Of a stretch of 40,732 nucleotides of DNA, positions 1 to 10,829 are shown one piece after another. The translations under genes were made by a program, and so were the position numbers. Below the pieces are notes generated by a model. It saw only the letters and a program-made list of their open reading frames with translations. It was not told where the DNA came from and made no database searches. The DNA comes from Acanthaster planci (lineage: Eukaryota; Echinodermata; Asteroidea; Valvatida; Acanthasteridae): contig NW_019091534.1 of the NCBI RefSeq assembly GCF_001949145.1, positions 9,417-50,148 on the forward strand, read 5' to 3'. Each line of letters begins with the position of its first letter. The first letter of the stretch is position 1.

Positions 1-243
1 CCAGTGAATTCACTCTTCATGCTGGTCGCAAAAACCTAGAGTGCATCTGCAAGCAAAGCCCTCGTTCATGAAGTTGCATATGCTTTATTGCTTTTGAAAG
101 TACTCAAGTAGTAAAAGTGGCCTTGTTAACGACAAATTACAAGAGCAACCTTCTTGGAATAATCCTGAAACCTTATTTTAAATACAGTCAATTGATTATT
201 CTTTAAACTTTGCTCGCACATGCAGGTTCCACTTGCTATTTTT

Positions 244-576
244 CTTTTAAAGACAAAACGCCCCCTTTGAGGCAAGTCTTGAAAACCATTCCACTCAATT
301 TAACACCCTGACGTACAGTCAACATGAATACGACCCTTCCCCATGAGCATATGTACATACTAAAAAATTTTTATCAACGTGATGATTTCTTGTCCTTAAT
401 TTAGGTTATTTTAAAGAGAAAACGCCCCCTTTGAGACAAGTCTTGAAAACCATTCCACTCAATTTAACACCCTGACGTAGAGTCAACATGAATACGACCC
501 TTCCCCATGAGCATATGTACATACTAAAAAAATTTTATCAACGTGATGATTTCTTGTCCTTAATTTAAGTTATTTT
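244..576. repeat. Two-copy tandem duplication, unit about 164 bp
   Basis: Two almost identical blocks lie head to tail, at about 244-408 and 409-576. Both run from a stretch near 'acgccccctttga' through 'ccattccactcaatt' and 'gagcatatgtacatac' to 'cttgtccttaattta'. The landmark 'acgcccc' recurs with an offset of 164 bases. Only a few substitutions separate the copies, so the duplication is recent. Confidence 0.9.
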
Positions 577-1254
577 GTAAATCTGAAACATAGTTGTGAA
601 ATAATCTATTGCTTAGGTGTGTTTGAGTAGACTGTTAAATAACTGGCTAAAAACACTAACTTCTCTAGGAGTAAATACATACGCAACGGTTGATATGAGA
701 AAAACGTATGATTTATTAAGAGGATTTGGTTATAAAATACACTGCAATAGAATAAAATTAAAATTGAAAATCAGTATTTTAAAATCTGTCTGCAGCCCCC
801 GAAATTATGGAACTATTGAGCACCCACTCTCCGATGTAATCTCCTCAGCGCGGCTATAGATACAGTACATTTACAGATTTTTTAGAAACCGCAGGTTCCC
901 CAAAAAGCTTTGCGTGTATAAAATAGCTATCCATTGATATTGATCTTTTCAAGGCGAAAAATGTTTACTAACGTTTTCCATTAAAATTGTGACAACAAAT
1001 ACGCCACTCCAAACAACCTGGGCTCCATGCTGCTTGTATGCTGCATGCCCACGTTTAGGCCTTGTCCACATAACTAAAAAATCTACCACGGCCCGTACAC
1101 ACGGATAGCTCCGCAAGTGGAACGTTGTCATAATGCTTTGACTACACCACGTAATTCGCTGACAACACTCAATGGATTCGCTACTTTACATAATGGATTC
1201 ACTTAACATGATTCTTCACAGGCTATTTAAAGGGGTAGCTCCCCGTGTGATACA

Positions 1255-2096
1255 TTTAGAACTTCACATGATGGATTGAGAACTTTACATAGTGGTTTGT
1301 CAACTTCACATAATAGATTGAGAACTTTACAGAAAGGATTGACAACTTCACATAATGGTTTGACAACATCATATAATGGATTGAAATCTTCACATGATAG
1401 ATTCAGAACTTCACATATTGATTTGACAGCATCACATGATGGATTGACAACTTTACATAATGGTTTGACAAAATCACACAATGGATTGACAACTTCACAT
1501 AATGGATTAACACTTCACACAATAGATTACGAACATCACATAATGGATCGAGAACTTCACATAATAAGGTGAGAACTTCACATAATGGTTTGACAACATC
1601 ACACAATGGATTGATAACTTCACGTAATGGATTGACAGCATCACATAATGGATTGAGAGCATCAACTAATGGAATGAAAACTTCATGTAATGGATTGACA
1701 ACTTCACATAATGGACTGATAACTTCACATAATGGATTGACAACATCACGTAATGGATTGACATCACATAATGGAATGACAACTTCACGTAATGGATTAA
1801 CAACATTACAAAATGGAATGAGACCTTCACATAATGGATTGACAACTTCACGTAATGGCTTGACAACTTCACATAATGGATTCAAAACGTAACATAATGG
1901 AATGACAACTTCACGTAAGTGATTTATAACTTCACATAATGGATTGACAACATCACATAATGAATTGAGAACTTCACATAATGGATTAGGAACAACACAT
2001 AATGGATTCACAACTTCACGTAATGGATTGACAACTTCATATAATGGCTTGACAACATCACATAATGGATTGACAACTTCACAAATGGATTGAGGA
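1255..2096. repeat. 21-bp minisatellite, about 40 copies
   Basis: The unit is close to 'ttgacaacttcacataatgg' plus one base (21 bp). It is repeated head to tail about 40 times, with scattered substitutions and a few 1-3 base indels; degenerate copies begin from about 1160. Because 21 is a multiple of three and the unit lacks stops in several frames, both strands show long open frames with a seven-residue period. These are not taken as genes: there is no start context, splice partner or non-repetitive coding sequence. Confidence 0.95.
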
Positions 2097-2845
2097 CATG
2101 ATCAAATTATTTTCACAGAGTAACATCATATTTTTGTGCATTTGGCGTTCCACATTTAAAAACCTGATTTCATATATTCCGTATTGAGCATTCTTGTCAA
2201 TCGGCAGCCAATGCCTCTTGCTCATGCCAATGAGCGTCACTAGGGTTTCTTCCATTTAGGGGGTGGAAGGAGGGGCAAAGCACTTTTACAGGTTATTTAC
2301 CAGTGGCAAAGAATCAATTGTAAACGATGGAAATCTATGAATCCATAGGTATTTCCGGACGAATTGACGACTTTCATCCATATTCATGTACGTTTGTCTC
2401 TTTTCCATTTTTAAAATTCTTTTTCCACTTTTTTTTATTTTTGATGTTTTTATTGGGGGAGGGGTGGCCCCAGTGCGACGCCAAGGGCGTACCCTCAATT
2501 CTGTGGGGAACTGTTGTTGTAGTGTAAGGCTCTACATTTTTTTCACACTGAACAGAATTCGATTTAGCTAGTATATCACTTTTCCAGGGTGATTGTAAAA
2601 TATACACAAATTTAATGCAGCTGCAATACAGAGTGTCTTCTTTGAGTATATCAGTGAGGTTTCCACAGCAGAGATTTGGAATCCTAATATAAGGCAAAAA
2701 GGAGCCCAGTTATCGTGGGAGGAGTAATAAGTCCATGTGATATTAGAAGCAGCAAAAACTGATATATTATGTCTAGCCCTATATCAGGAGTCTACCGGCT
2801 GGTATCTTCATTCACTTCCTGAAGACATGCTGTGTTTCGTGTTTC

Positions 2846-3087
2846 GGTGGCGTAGCGAAGGCATTTTCTTTGCTGCGGTGTTCCAGAGTCAATGTGCCGA
2901 CTTGTAACTTGTTTGCCAACCTCGTGTAGTGCAAAATTCACAGTGATCCGTGGTACGCTTCAGGGGAAATGCCGATGGCCAGCGTATACGTTTGTGTACT
3001 GATTCTTTGTTCTTTTGCCGAAAGAAGCTCTATGAATTAATTATTTGGGTCCCTTACCCCCTACACCCCCGGTTGCTACGCCCCTGC
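2846..3087. mobile_element. Possible hAT-like non-autonomous element
   Basis: The left edge reads 'ggtggcgtagcga' and the right edge, in reverse complement, 'gcaggggcgtagcaa'. They share an inverted GGCGTAGC core of the type seen at many animal hAT-like miniature elements. The interior codes for nothing recognisable. It ends about 65 bases before exon 2 of gene A. The inverted match is short, so the call is weak. Confidence 0.3.
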
Positions 3088-3152
3088 TTCCGTTCATTTT
3101 CAAATTCAACCTTAAGCTTAACATTTAACTTTCGTCTCTGCCGTTTCTGCAG

Positions 3153-3277
3153 TAGGTTGCTGGCCAGCGACAAGTCCGCCCTCTCCAGGTGTATGGACGA
3201 TTACAAATGAACACGACCAACAGTGCATGGTGATGTCGTTCTCCGCACAAGTAGAAGTCAGTCACGGACACCAGCTC
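3153..3277 (+). CDS. Gene A exon 2: first half of LAMP luminal loop 1
   Basis: The acceptor is 'gtttctgcag' and the donor CTC|gtaagc. The exon is 125 bases, entered in phase 1 and left in phase 0, the same as in genes B and C. It encodes a Pro/Ser-rich start, the G-x-W-T-I core, the first loop Cys (Q-Q-C) and S-F-S-A-Q. That last motif is shared word for word with gene B (S-F-S-A-Q), which makes the assignment firm. Confidence 0.85.
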
Positions 3278-6200
3278 GTAAGCGGGTTCGCTTTATCGAT
3301 TCTCTGTTCAATCCTTATAAGGTCCAATCATAGAGCAAGGAAATTGTTCAATGGCCCAGTCAGTTTATTTTATAAGACAGTTGCGTAACGGGGGGGGGGC
3401 TTGGGGACAAGTACCATCACATACAACCCCCAGTTCCCCCAGGCGCCCCCCCCCCAAAAAAAAGAAAACCAAATTCACCTTTTCCTTCCCTAACCCCAAA
3501 AGTGAAAATCATACTTTGCAAGTCGGCAACATTGACACGAGGCTTCTTTGAGATGTTTGATCGGCCTGCACTTCCAGTCAAAACAAAAGACGCCTCGATC
3601 TGACATGGCGACCACAGAGTGTGCGGATAAAACCAAGCCAGCTATTACAGTCCTTATTTCTGGTCATATATAGATTTAAATCAAGTCGGACTTACGTTGC
3701 TCTTCCCCAGTCAGCCATCCCTTCTCCAACCTGTACACAGTATATGGGCGTCGAGCTCGGGCTGTTGCATAACCCTTATATAAGGCGCTCTCATTTGATA
3801 GCCTTTATTGCACAACGTGTATCATACGTGCACATTAGCAGTCAGTAAGTCCGACTTGATGGATAAGCCAATCGGACCCCCAGTTGGTGATGTGTAGGTA
3901 TTCATAAGTGCATATGAATGACATGATCTTGCATAATGTATACCGAATTTCCACTAATCAAAGTAGTCACACTTGGAATTTCCACCAATTAAAGTTGTCA
4001 GACTCGTAGTCTCGTTCATTTTAATGTAGGTGTGAACGATGTAAAGCAAGTCTGGCAATTTGATTGGCTGCCACTTTTGGTAAATGAGCTGATTCGCTGT
4101 GAACAAATCAAATGGTTGGCACATTCGTTAAGTCGGGATTTCTGAACTCACAGTGATAACTGGACACAAGAGGGCTCGAAGCAAGTAACCCCGCCCAGTC
4201 TCCATATCCAAAGTATAAACGCAAACAACGTCACAGAGGATTCCAACTTGGTCAAGTCTATGCCATATAACGAAATGAATGTGCAAAGAACTTTTCGAAT
4301 AAAACAGTGAGTCAACACGCCGTAGAAAGCTGGTACCGTAAACGACGAATAAATGTTGATCATATGCCTCCAAATCAAAGAACTTAACAATCACGCATCT
4401 CCAGAACCTCGCTTCGAAACACAGAATTTGCACTTTTAACCATGTTTCCGAAATTGTAATTCTGAAACTCTATGCATGAGAACCACGTTCTGCGATTTCT
4501 TCTTATTCAAGTCCCTGCAATCGAAGGCTCGTATCCCTGTGCCTATGGAAGCTCGTTAGATGAGATGGCCAATCCCGCCCGACACCTCCAAGCTAAAAAC
4601 CCTAATCCGATCCTTATCCGACAAACCTAGCTCAGTCTGATCCAATCCCATCCGATACCCCTACATTATAAACCCTAATCCGATCCAAATCCTGGAGACT
4701 TGGCTCAATTCGATCCAATCCCATTGGATTGCCTTTGAGGCCCCAATTTGAATCCAATAGGACGCTGACGGACAAACACTGCTAAATCTAATCTGATCTG
4801 ATAAAATCCGTACTCAAACAAAAATGAACAAATTACAACGTTAAAGCCAATTCAGCGTGCCACCAACGTTACCATCATTTTCATATTGTATGAGATGTCA
4901 GTGACTTAACATAAATTGTCGTCACCAAGTTTAGCTTTTGTTCAATCTCAAATTTGTTCGAACTGCAGACAGACATATTACCGATATCCTTCATGTTTAT
5001 TTGTTAAAAGCTTCACACTTTTTAACCTGCAGTATTCACATCCCTTTATATATGAACTGGCTTAATGTTTCTATATATTCTACATTCTAATTCTATTCTA
5101 TTAAATGGCAAGAAAACCCGGTTACACTTACTTTGGAAGTATAAGCAAAACTACTGGATTGTGGCAACGCCTTGCAAAACGCCCTTTGTAAAAGGATATA
5201 AAATGATAGCTATCGTATCACTTAAAGATGGTTTCAGTCACGTCGTTCATGTGAGGAGATAAACCTGGATAATCTTCGAACATTACCGCGGCCCTATTTA
5301 ATACCAATTTATAGTGATGGCAAACGAGTTCGCACTTTTGGAGATTTTTAAAAGTCGGATTTTGTCGGAATACCCATTGGATGATGATTGCAGTCCCCAC
5401 CAATCTGATTCGATTCTGGTTTACAGTATCAATCCGAAGATCGTATTCAGATATCGGATCGGGTTCGGATGCAGGTTTGGATTGGACACGCACATCTTCA
5501 TGTTACATCACTGACGTCTTGACACCCCTCCGTGCAATTCGGATTAGGCTCTGTAGTGAGTCTGCAGCACAAGGCTTAGTTCAAGTCTGTAGACTTTAAA
5601 AATTTATTGCTAGTTTTTTTCTTTGCTATACTTCCAGAGAACGTTCAACATTCTGCCGACATTCGAAGCGAGCAGTCTTTGCTCCATACCGTATCGTCAG
5701 TTTTCACTGGTTCCGCCTAACTCTTCCCGCACGCAATTTCCGCAACTACACCTTAGTTTCCAACTGAATAAGGATGTTGAATACACCATGATTCAAGCCG
5801 TTGCATTGTGGTTCGACCCAACCAATCAAGGTAATATCATTCATCGAAAAAAACTTACCTTTTAAGGCCAAAGTGCAAGAAATCCAGTCCAGTACTCCTG
5901 ATATATCAGATGTTTTATGGTATAGCTATATTATTATACATGTAGATTTTCAACGTGAGCGAGTAAAGACCAAGAGAACACTTAAACAGTGTGAATGGCT
6001 TCTTCGTATTTAAAAAAAAACTTTAAATTAATACATTGGCAACCAGATACGTGTAAAGTGTTTTGTGTTTAATGACTTTTCATAGACTGTTCATAGACTT
6101 TTTGAGCTGAAACCGTCTTTGTAGATTCCCAACGAAATCGTGGCCTCCAGAACAAGCTATCAAAAGACCCGTTATCCCAAACACTGATAGTGATAATTGT

Positions 6201-9200
6201 GACTCCATCAAAACTTCCAAGCTCTAAGCGATCATTCAGTTATGTCGTATGTAATGACGTGGACAAGCAACATGTTGAAGCAAGCACCCTCTACTGCATT
6301 TGAAGCAAGATATGGGCCGGAGAGACCCCCCCGCCTTTGTGTTGGTCATTGATTGATCAGAACCTCAGGAATTCTTTACAGGCTTTTAGGGGGGATGTGT
6401 TAGGTAACAATAGTCGACAGTGTGTATAGGGATTGGGCAGGTGGGGGGGTACCCCTCCGTCCCATATCTTGCCTGGTATACCCCATGGGATCAGGTCAAC
6501 TCGGACTCAAACCAACTCGGACCCATTCCAACTCGGACCCATGCCAACTTGGACCCCATTGTGGTCCACTCTTTTTAAGTCTTCCATTGTGCTCCTTTCT
6601 TTGCGTAACACTTAATTAATGATGTACACGAAGCATGCTTATAGCGTGGCCGGACCGCTTAGGCTTTACAGGTGTTGCTGTAACAGTTGTGCTGCAAAAT
6701 CTTCAAGTTTAAATCGAAATTGCATTGTTGTTTCTTTTTGAAACAAATCTCTAATCCCACAATATTTGACAATTTACTGTGTAATCTCTTTTCTGGTAAA
6801 CATTAATAGTTCTGCCTTGGATGTCTGGAAACGATTACGTCATAGTCAGGAGGTTGCACCTAATTATCATAAGCTCATTCCCAGGTCATTTGGATAGCTG
6901 TTCTTTTTAACATTCACATTGGGTATAAGGACGCATTGTAACCATGTTTTCTCAGCCATGTAGTTAGCAGTGTCTGATAATTTCACCACGAAAAAGCTGT
7001 ATCGATAACCAAGTTGTAATTTCAGAGTTTGATTATAATGTGATTCCAAGATCATACCTGTGATTTGTATACCTTATATAAGAAAGTGTGCTTTCGTTGC
7101 ATTATACAAACAAAATGAATCATGCTAGTTTAGATTTACATGTACTTATACCTAGACTTAGGCCATATTTTCCCATGGTTATACTTAGGTTACAATGTAA
7201 TTATTGTTTTTCCATTTATTTTCATTAATTTTCAGATTGTTATCTAACGTCTGGGACTTAACGTTTATTGTGCAACACCTGTCGTCTGAGGCCTATATCT
7301 AACTTGTAAAGTTGTGTAAATGACGGGGTCGTCATAAGCCCGTAGCCTAGCCCCTTTGACAGTAAAATGTATAGTTTTTCTTCACATAAGCTTGTGATAC
7401 TTAAAACAGGCGTTGGAATAATAATTACGGGGGCACAGATGCATAGAAGTCTTCTGTATTTGTTGACTGAAACTCTTCTTGGAGTCAAGTTGCTCTTTGA
7501 GGCAGTCTCCACAACAGGTGTGCCCAGAAATAATGACGCACGATGCTTTCTTTCCTGACAATTTCACAGAGTTGGAGGGAGATTTCAGGCAGGGTACCAA
7601 GCTCCTGAAAACCACAGTGCACTACAAGCGCATCTACCAGTGTGACCAGGAGCTGCAGCTAGATCTGGATAGCGGGTATGGCAAAGTATACCTGTGGGAT
7701 ATGAAACTTAGACCATTCGCCGAAAACTCCGATGGACAAGGTAAAAACCTCACCGTAAGAAAAAGACACGAGCTCTTTAACCTTTTCCAGATTAAGAGGA
7801 AAATAAACGCTAAAAGATGTATAAACACCGCACGATCATAATCGGCCTGTCATAATTCAGTGTTTATACTGCATAATGGAAGCTTCATAGGACAACGTCC
7901 ATCCCCCAAAAGCTGCTGGAAACATTTTCCCTGAATACCACAGCACGTGCTTCAGTGCCAAATCTTTACGAAGGTCGACTTTAATAATGTAGCACGATCA
8001 GTTTTACACTGTTTTTATTCCATATTTTTTTTTCCATGGTCTGTTTGGAGTTTTTTTCAAAGAGAGTGAAAAGATTATAACATTGTCATCCACGAATGCA
8101 TGGTAATAAGAAGTGTGAACTGCTTCATTACAACTGAGCGCTTTGTCTCCGAAGGTTAATCCTTTCACCTGTGTAATGCACGAGCATTTTCAAACCAAAC
8201 CTAACTCCCCAAAATGGCTCTTTTAAACTCTCAAGTTGTCGACAAACCATGGCTGCAAAATATCAAGTGTTAAAAATTTAACTTCACAGTGCTGGCAAAA
8301 GGACGAAAATAACAACACTTGACTACAATTACAAAATATTATGAAACTATTCCCTTTTCTATCAACACTAACGGGCAAATATGCATTTGCGAACACTGTC
8401 ATAATTTCAGTGTATATTATCTGCCATTTCACATTTCTCATCCCCTGGATCTTCCAATTCCCATTCCATGTGCTTGCTGTGGTTATTCAAGCAGAACGAC
8501 ATTGTGGGATTTGAGGCAACCTTGACTTCATGGGCTGCGTGTGCGTTGCTTCACTAGCCCCTGGTCGTATTGATTACGAAAATGACGCTGACTGGCGCTT
8601 CAGGATGACTATACATCCGGTTCGTAAGTGTGACGTCCCGTCAGTTTAAACCACGCCCACTACACATAGAGTTACATGCAACCATTGAACCGGAAGGTAA
8701 CGCGCAACTTGGGTGTTTGTCCGATGGAAACCTGCAATCACTGGTGCGTGCGGCGCGGGTGTATGACGAAGTCACTTACAAACCGGACAAACAGAAAGTC
8801 AATCTCAAAAGCTGCACGCTCGCGCCTAAATATTCTCCTGCATGTCACGCACGCGTAAATCTGCATCAAGCGTAAGCACACTGACTAATATCCAAATTGA
8901 AATATTCCAAATTGAGTGCGTTCGATTAGCTTCCCTGAATGCAACAGTGTTACACGCAAGGGAAGCCTCGAAATGAGGCTGATCGAACGCTGCAGTGTAT
9001 TCGCCAAGGCATATTCTGGGAAAAAGGTTAAGGTCAAGTCCCCACCATTTCCATGCTCGAACAGTCCATCCGTGACGTTATCACACTCGGGCAGCCTCCA
9101 GAGACCTGCTCACAAGCTGGGGTAGTGGTGGCTGACACCAGGGCAGGCACGAAGATCACGTGATGGCTAAACGAACACTCTCGTGTAAGTTTGACTCACA

Positions 9201-10828
9201 CGTGTAAGCTAATCGAATGCACCCATAGTAGGATATTTAAAGTAGGTCTATACGTACCAGGGGTTAGATCGCGCAAGGCATGGTGGGAACCAACATGGCG
9301 AAGTAAGATTGTACCCATAGGAACGAGGTTGGATTTGAGGTCACACAAAGATCATTATTACCAAAAATTCATAAAAGGCCCATTCCGAAAGGTGGCTCTG
9401 TGTACGTAGTTACGCGCACGCGCATTGTGTCATATTGCGTAGATGGTGGCTGCTGTACCGTACTACATTAGAAACATGCCTCCGCTTACCCGACTGTAAT
9501 AGGAACGTGGCTGGCTCAAGTCTCGCAAGTGAATTTAGGGGGCTCCAAGCTACACAAACCCTACAAAAATCCATCCCGCTAAATAATGCTCTGATAATTC
9601 TCACACATGTATATGTAGTTTGTACATACACATAGTCTGTCAACACAGTCACCGTTATATGCCCATTGCCAAATCCGGACCGATGCAACAACTCTTACCC
9701 ATGGATGTCCAGTGTAAAATTCGTTGCCATCTGCAAAATCTTTAAGCTCTATGTAAACTTTTTTGCACTAGTTTACCGCTCGAAAACTATTTCCACGAAA
9801 ACTGGCCTTGAAACTCAGTTGAGTTGTTCAGTTTCAGTGTCTTGAGAGGAGCCTATCATTGCCCCTATAGTGAAATATCAGGAGGCAGTATGTGCAATTA
9901 GTTTTTTTTTCAAAATTTTTGACAAAACGCAGGCAAATAAAACTTCATGAGTTGGTCTTTAATGTAGGGTATTTGCAATTTACTTCCTATTAACGTATAC
10001 AAGAATATGACCTTATCAATGTTACAAACTATCTTGTACAAAATATGGAACCCTGCTGTCATGAGTTCGCCCATGCACTGAAGAAGACTTTACGAATTTC
10101 TGGTAATGATGTCAGAAAACCAACCTGCGCATGCTTCCTAATTTGCATGCGCTACGCATGTGCAACCACAACCAGCCCAGTGGCAGATATAGAGCATCAT
10201 TGATGAAGGTGTATCGCCCCTCCCAGGCGCGGATCAAGGGGATTAGGGGTTGAACCTAGCCCCCGAGACCCCCCCCCCAAAAAAAAAGAAAAACAAAATG
10301 GGTAAAATAATAACATAAAGATCTAAAGTGACTGCACTGCATTGTAAACAATGCCTGTTATGTATAATGTTTCATCATCGTTTCTGAAAAATTCTCCAGC
10401 TTGAACCCCCCCATCCTAAACATTCCTGGATCTGCCCCTTCTCCTTGCTCACATTCTAGCGTGCTGTCTAGTAGTTTGGGTCAAGCATGACCATAGCTTT
10501 GGAAAACGGCAGCTGTGGGGAGGTATATATTTTAAACCATCCCGTTCATTTTGTTGTTTTGGGGGTCTGTTCTTGATCATTTATTTTAGCATTTGTTTAA
10601 TTTCGCTTCCGAACAGTTCAAGTGTGTTCAAGCTCGTCGACGGGCGTCATTGTCTTCTCCATCGTTGGAGTTTTGGCTGTTGTCATCATCATCATCGGAA
10701 TCATAGCCGTCGTTTGGCGCAGGCGTAGGAAGCAACCAGCAATTCGACGAATCTATGACCGGAACACGGAGACGGCGAAACTACTTGATCCTAAGAGCAA
10801 TAAAAACAAAACAAAACAAAGCAAATAA
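3153..10828 (+). CDS. LAMP-like gene A, single luminal domain (5' exon not found)
   Basis: Four exons join in frame: 3153-3277, 5638-5830, 7570-7740 and 10617-10828. Together they give 233 residues after a missing signal-peptide exon. The product is a type I membrane protein of the LAMP (lysosome-associated membrane glycoprotein) family. Its luminal domain has Cys pairs spaced about 32 and 36 residues (Q-Q-C with S-L-C; Y-Q-C with V-Q-V-C). An NILP block starts strand 2, and a V-Y-L-W-D-M..R-P-F block sits before the membrane. The transmembrane span is about 25 residues, followed by RRRRK. The tail carries ETAKLL, a [DE]xxxL[LI] acidic dileucine sorting motif, in place of the tyrosine motif of B and C. 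One N-glycosylation sequon (NSS) is in exon 3. Family assignment rests on Cys spacing and motif order, not on a database search. Confidence 0.8.
3680..3860. mobile_element. Short inverted-repeat (MITE-like) element in gene A intron
   Basis: A perfect 16-bp inverted repeat, 'atcaagtcggacttac' at 3680-3695 and its reverse complement at 3845-3860, bounds a 181-bp unit between exons 2 and 3 of gene A. No coding capacity is seen inside. No clear target-site duplication is visible. The spacing and perfect ends fit a miniature inverted-repeat transposable element or a foldback sequence. Confidence 0.6.
4590..4745. repeat. Degenerate tandem duplication rich in 'atccgatcc'
   Basis: Two imperfect copies of about 75 bp each begin at 'accctaatccgatcc', near 4597 and 4672, and each continues to a 'gatccaatccca' block. 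This is low-complexity intronic sequence between exons 2 and 3 of gene A. Confidence 0.6.
5638..5830 (+). CDS. Gene A exon 3: LAMP luminal mid-domain
   Basis: The exon is 193 bases, the same length as its counterparts in B and C, with phase 0 in and phase 1 out (acceptor 'acttccag', donor CAAG|gtaata). It encodes the N-I-L-P block, the second loop Cys (S-L-C), P-Y-R, one NSS sequon, and the L-H-L-S-F / Y-T-M strand pair. It ends in A-L-W-F-D. About half the positions align with exon 3 of gene B without gaps. Confidence 0.88.
6494..6556. repeat. Short tandem repeat 'ccaactcggaccca'
   Basis: Four adjacent imperfect copies of a 16-17 bp unit (core 'ccaactcggaccca') lie in the intron between exons 3 and 4 of gene A. 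Confidence 0.7.
7570..7740 (+). CDS. Gene A exon 4: LAMP luminal loop 2
   Basis: The exon is 171 bases, phase 1 in and out, with acceptor 'ctgacaatttcacag' and donor CAAG|gtaaaa. The start at 7570 was chosen because it puts the loop Cys (Y-Q-C) at residue 25 of the exon, exactly as in genes B and C. An in-frame upstream acceptor at 7527 would add 14 residues but has a poorer pyrimidine tract. It encodes L-D-L-D and V-Y-L-W-D-M-K-L-R-P-F, the signature strand shared by all three genes. Confidence 0.85.
10224..10440. mobile_element. hAT-like miniature element in gene A last intron
   Basis: The left end starts 'caggcgcggatcaagggg'. The right end in reverse complement reads 'aaggggcagatccagga'. 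The inner sequences also match in inverted orientation (ggggttgaac / gggggttcaa). The GCGGATCCAG-type termini are typical of widespread non-autonomous DNA elements, and a C-run/A-run junction lies inside. There is no transposase. Confidence 0.45.
10617..10828 (+). CDS. Gene A exon 5: transmembrane segment and dileucine tail
   Basis: The acceptor is 'cgcttccgaacag', phase 1. The exon opens V-Q-V-C (the fourth loop Cys, at the same position as K-Q-N-C in gene B). About 25 hydrophobic residues rich in V and I follow, then W-R-R-R-R-K. The 40-residue cytoplasmic tail has ETAKLL about 18-23 residues from the membrane, and a Lys/Asn-rich end. There is a tyrosine (I-Y-D-R-N) but it does not fit YxxPhi, because the fourth position is Asn. 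The stop codon lies inside an AATAAA at 10824-10829. Confidence 0.85.
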
Positions 10829-10829
10829 A
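10824..10829 (+). promoter_or_regulatory. Candidate polyadenylation signal overlapping the stop of gene A
   Basis: AATAAA contains the TAA stop codon of gene A at 10826-10828. If used, the 3' UTR would be very short. The surroundings are A-rich ('aaaacaaaac'), so a chance match is possible. Confidence 0.35.

Larger units (their letters stand above)
1..3152. other. Upstream region of LAMP-like gene A; mostly repeats, no supported exon
   Basis: No convincing coding exon was found here. The region holds a two-copy 164-bp tandem repeat (244-576), a 21-bp minisatellite (about 1255-2096) and a possible terminal-inverted-repeat element just before exon 2 of gene A. By analogy with genes B and C, gene A should have a signal-peptide exon ending in phase 1 somewhere upstream of 3153. 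I looked for an ATG, a hydrophobic run and a GT donor in the right phase and found no good candidate, so that exon may lie left of the window or be lost. Open frames across the minisatellite are repeat artefacts. Confidence 0.5.

Noticed and set aside
1227-2011. Long open frames on both strands with heptad Asn-Gly-Leu or Val-Asn-Pro-Leu-Cys-like repeats
   Set aside because: They are direct translations of the 21-bp minisatellite, open on both strands at once, with no splice partners.
1255-2096. Regular short repeats that might suggest a CRISPR array
   Set aside because: The repeats are contiguous with no unique spacers, and the genome is eukaryotic.
3430-3470. C-run followed by A-run tracts, also near 10270, 15880, 23700, 24650 and 28358, as possible gene ends
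   Set aside because: They recur inside repeat elements and have no coding sequence in front of them.
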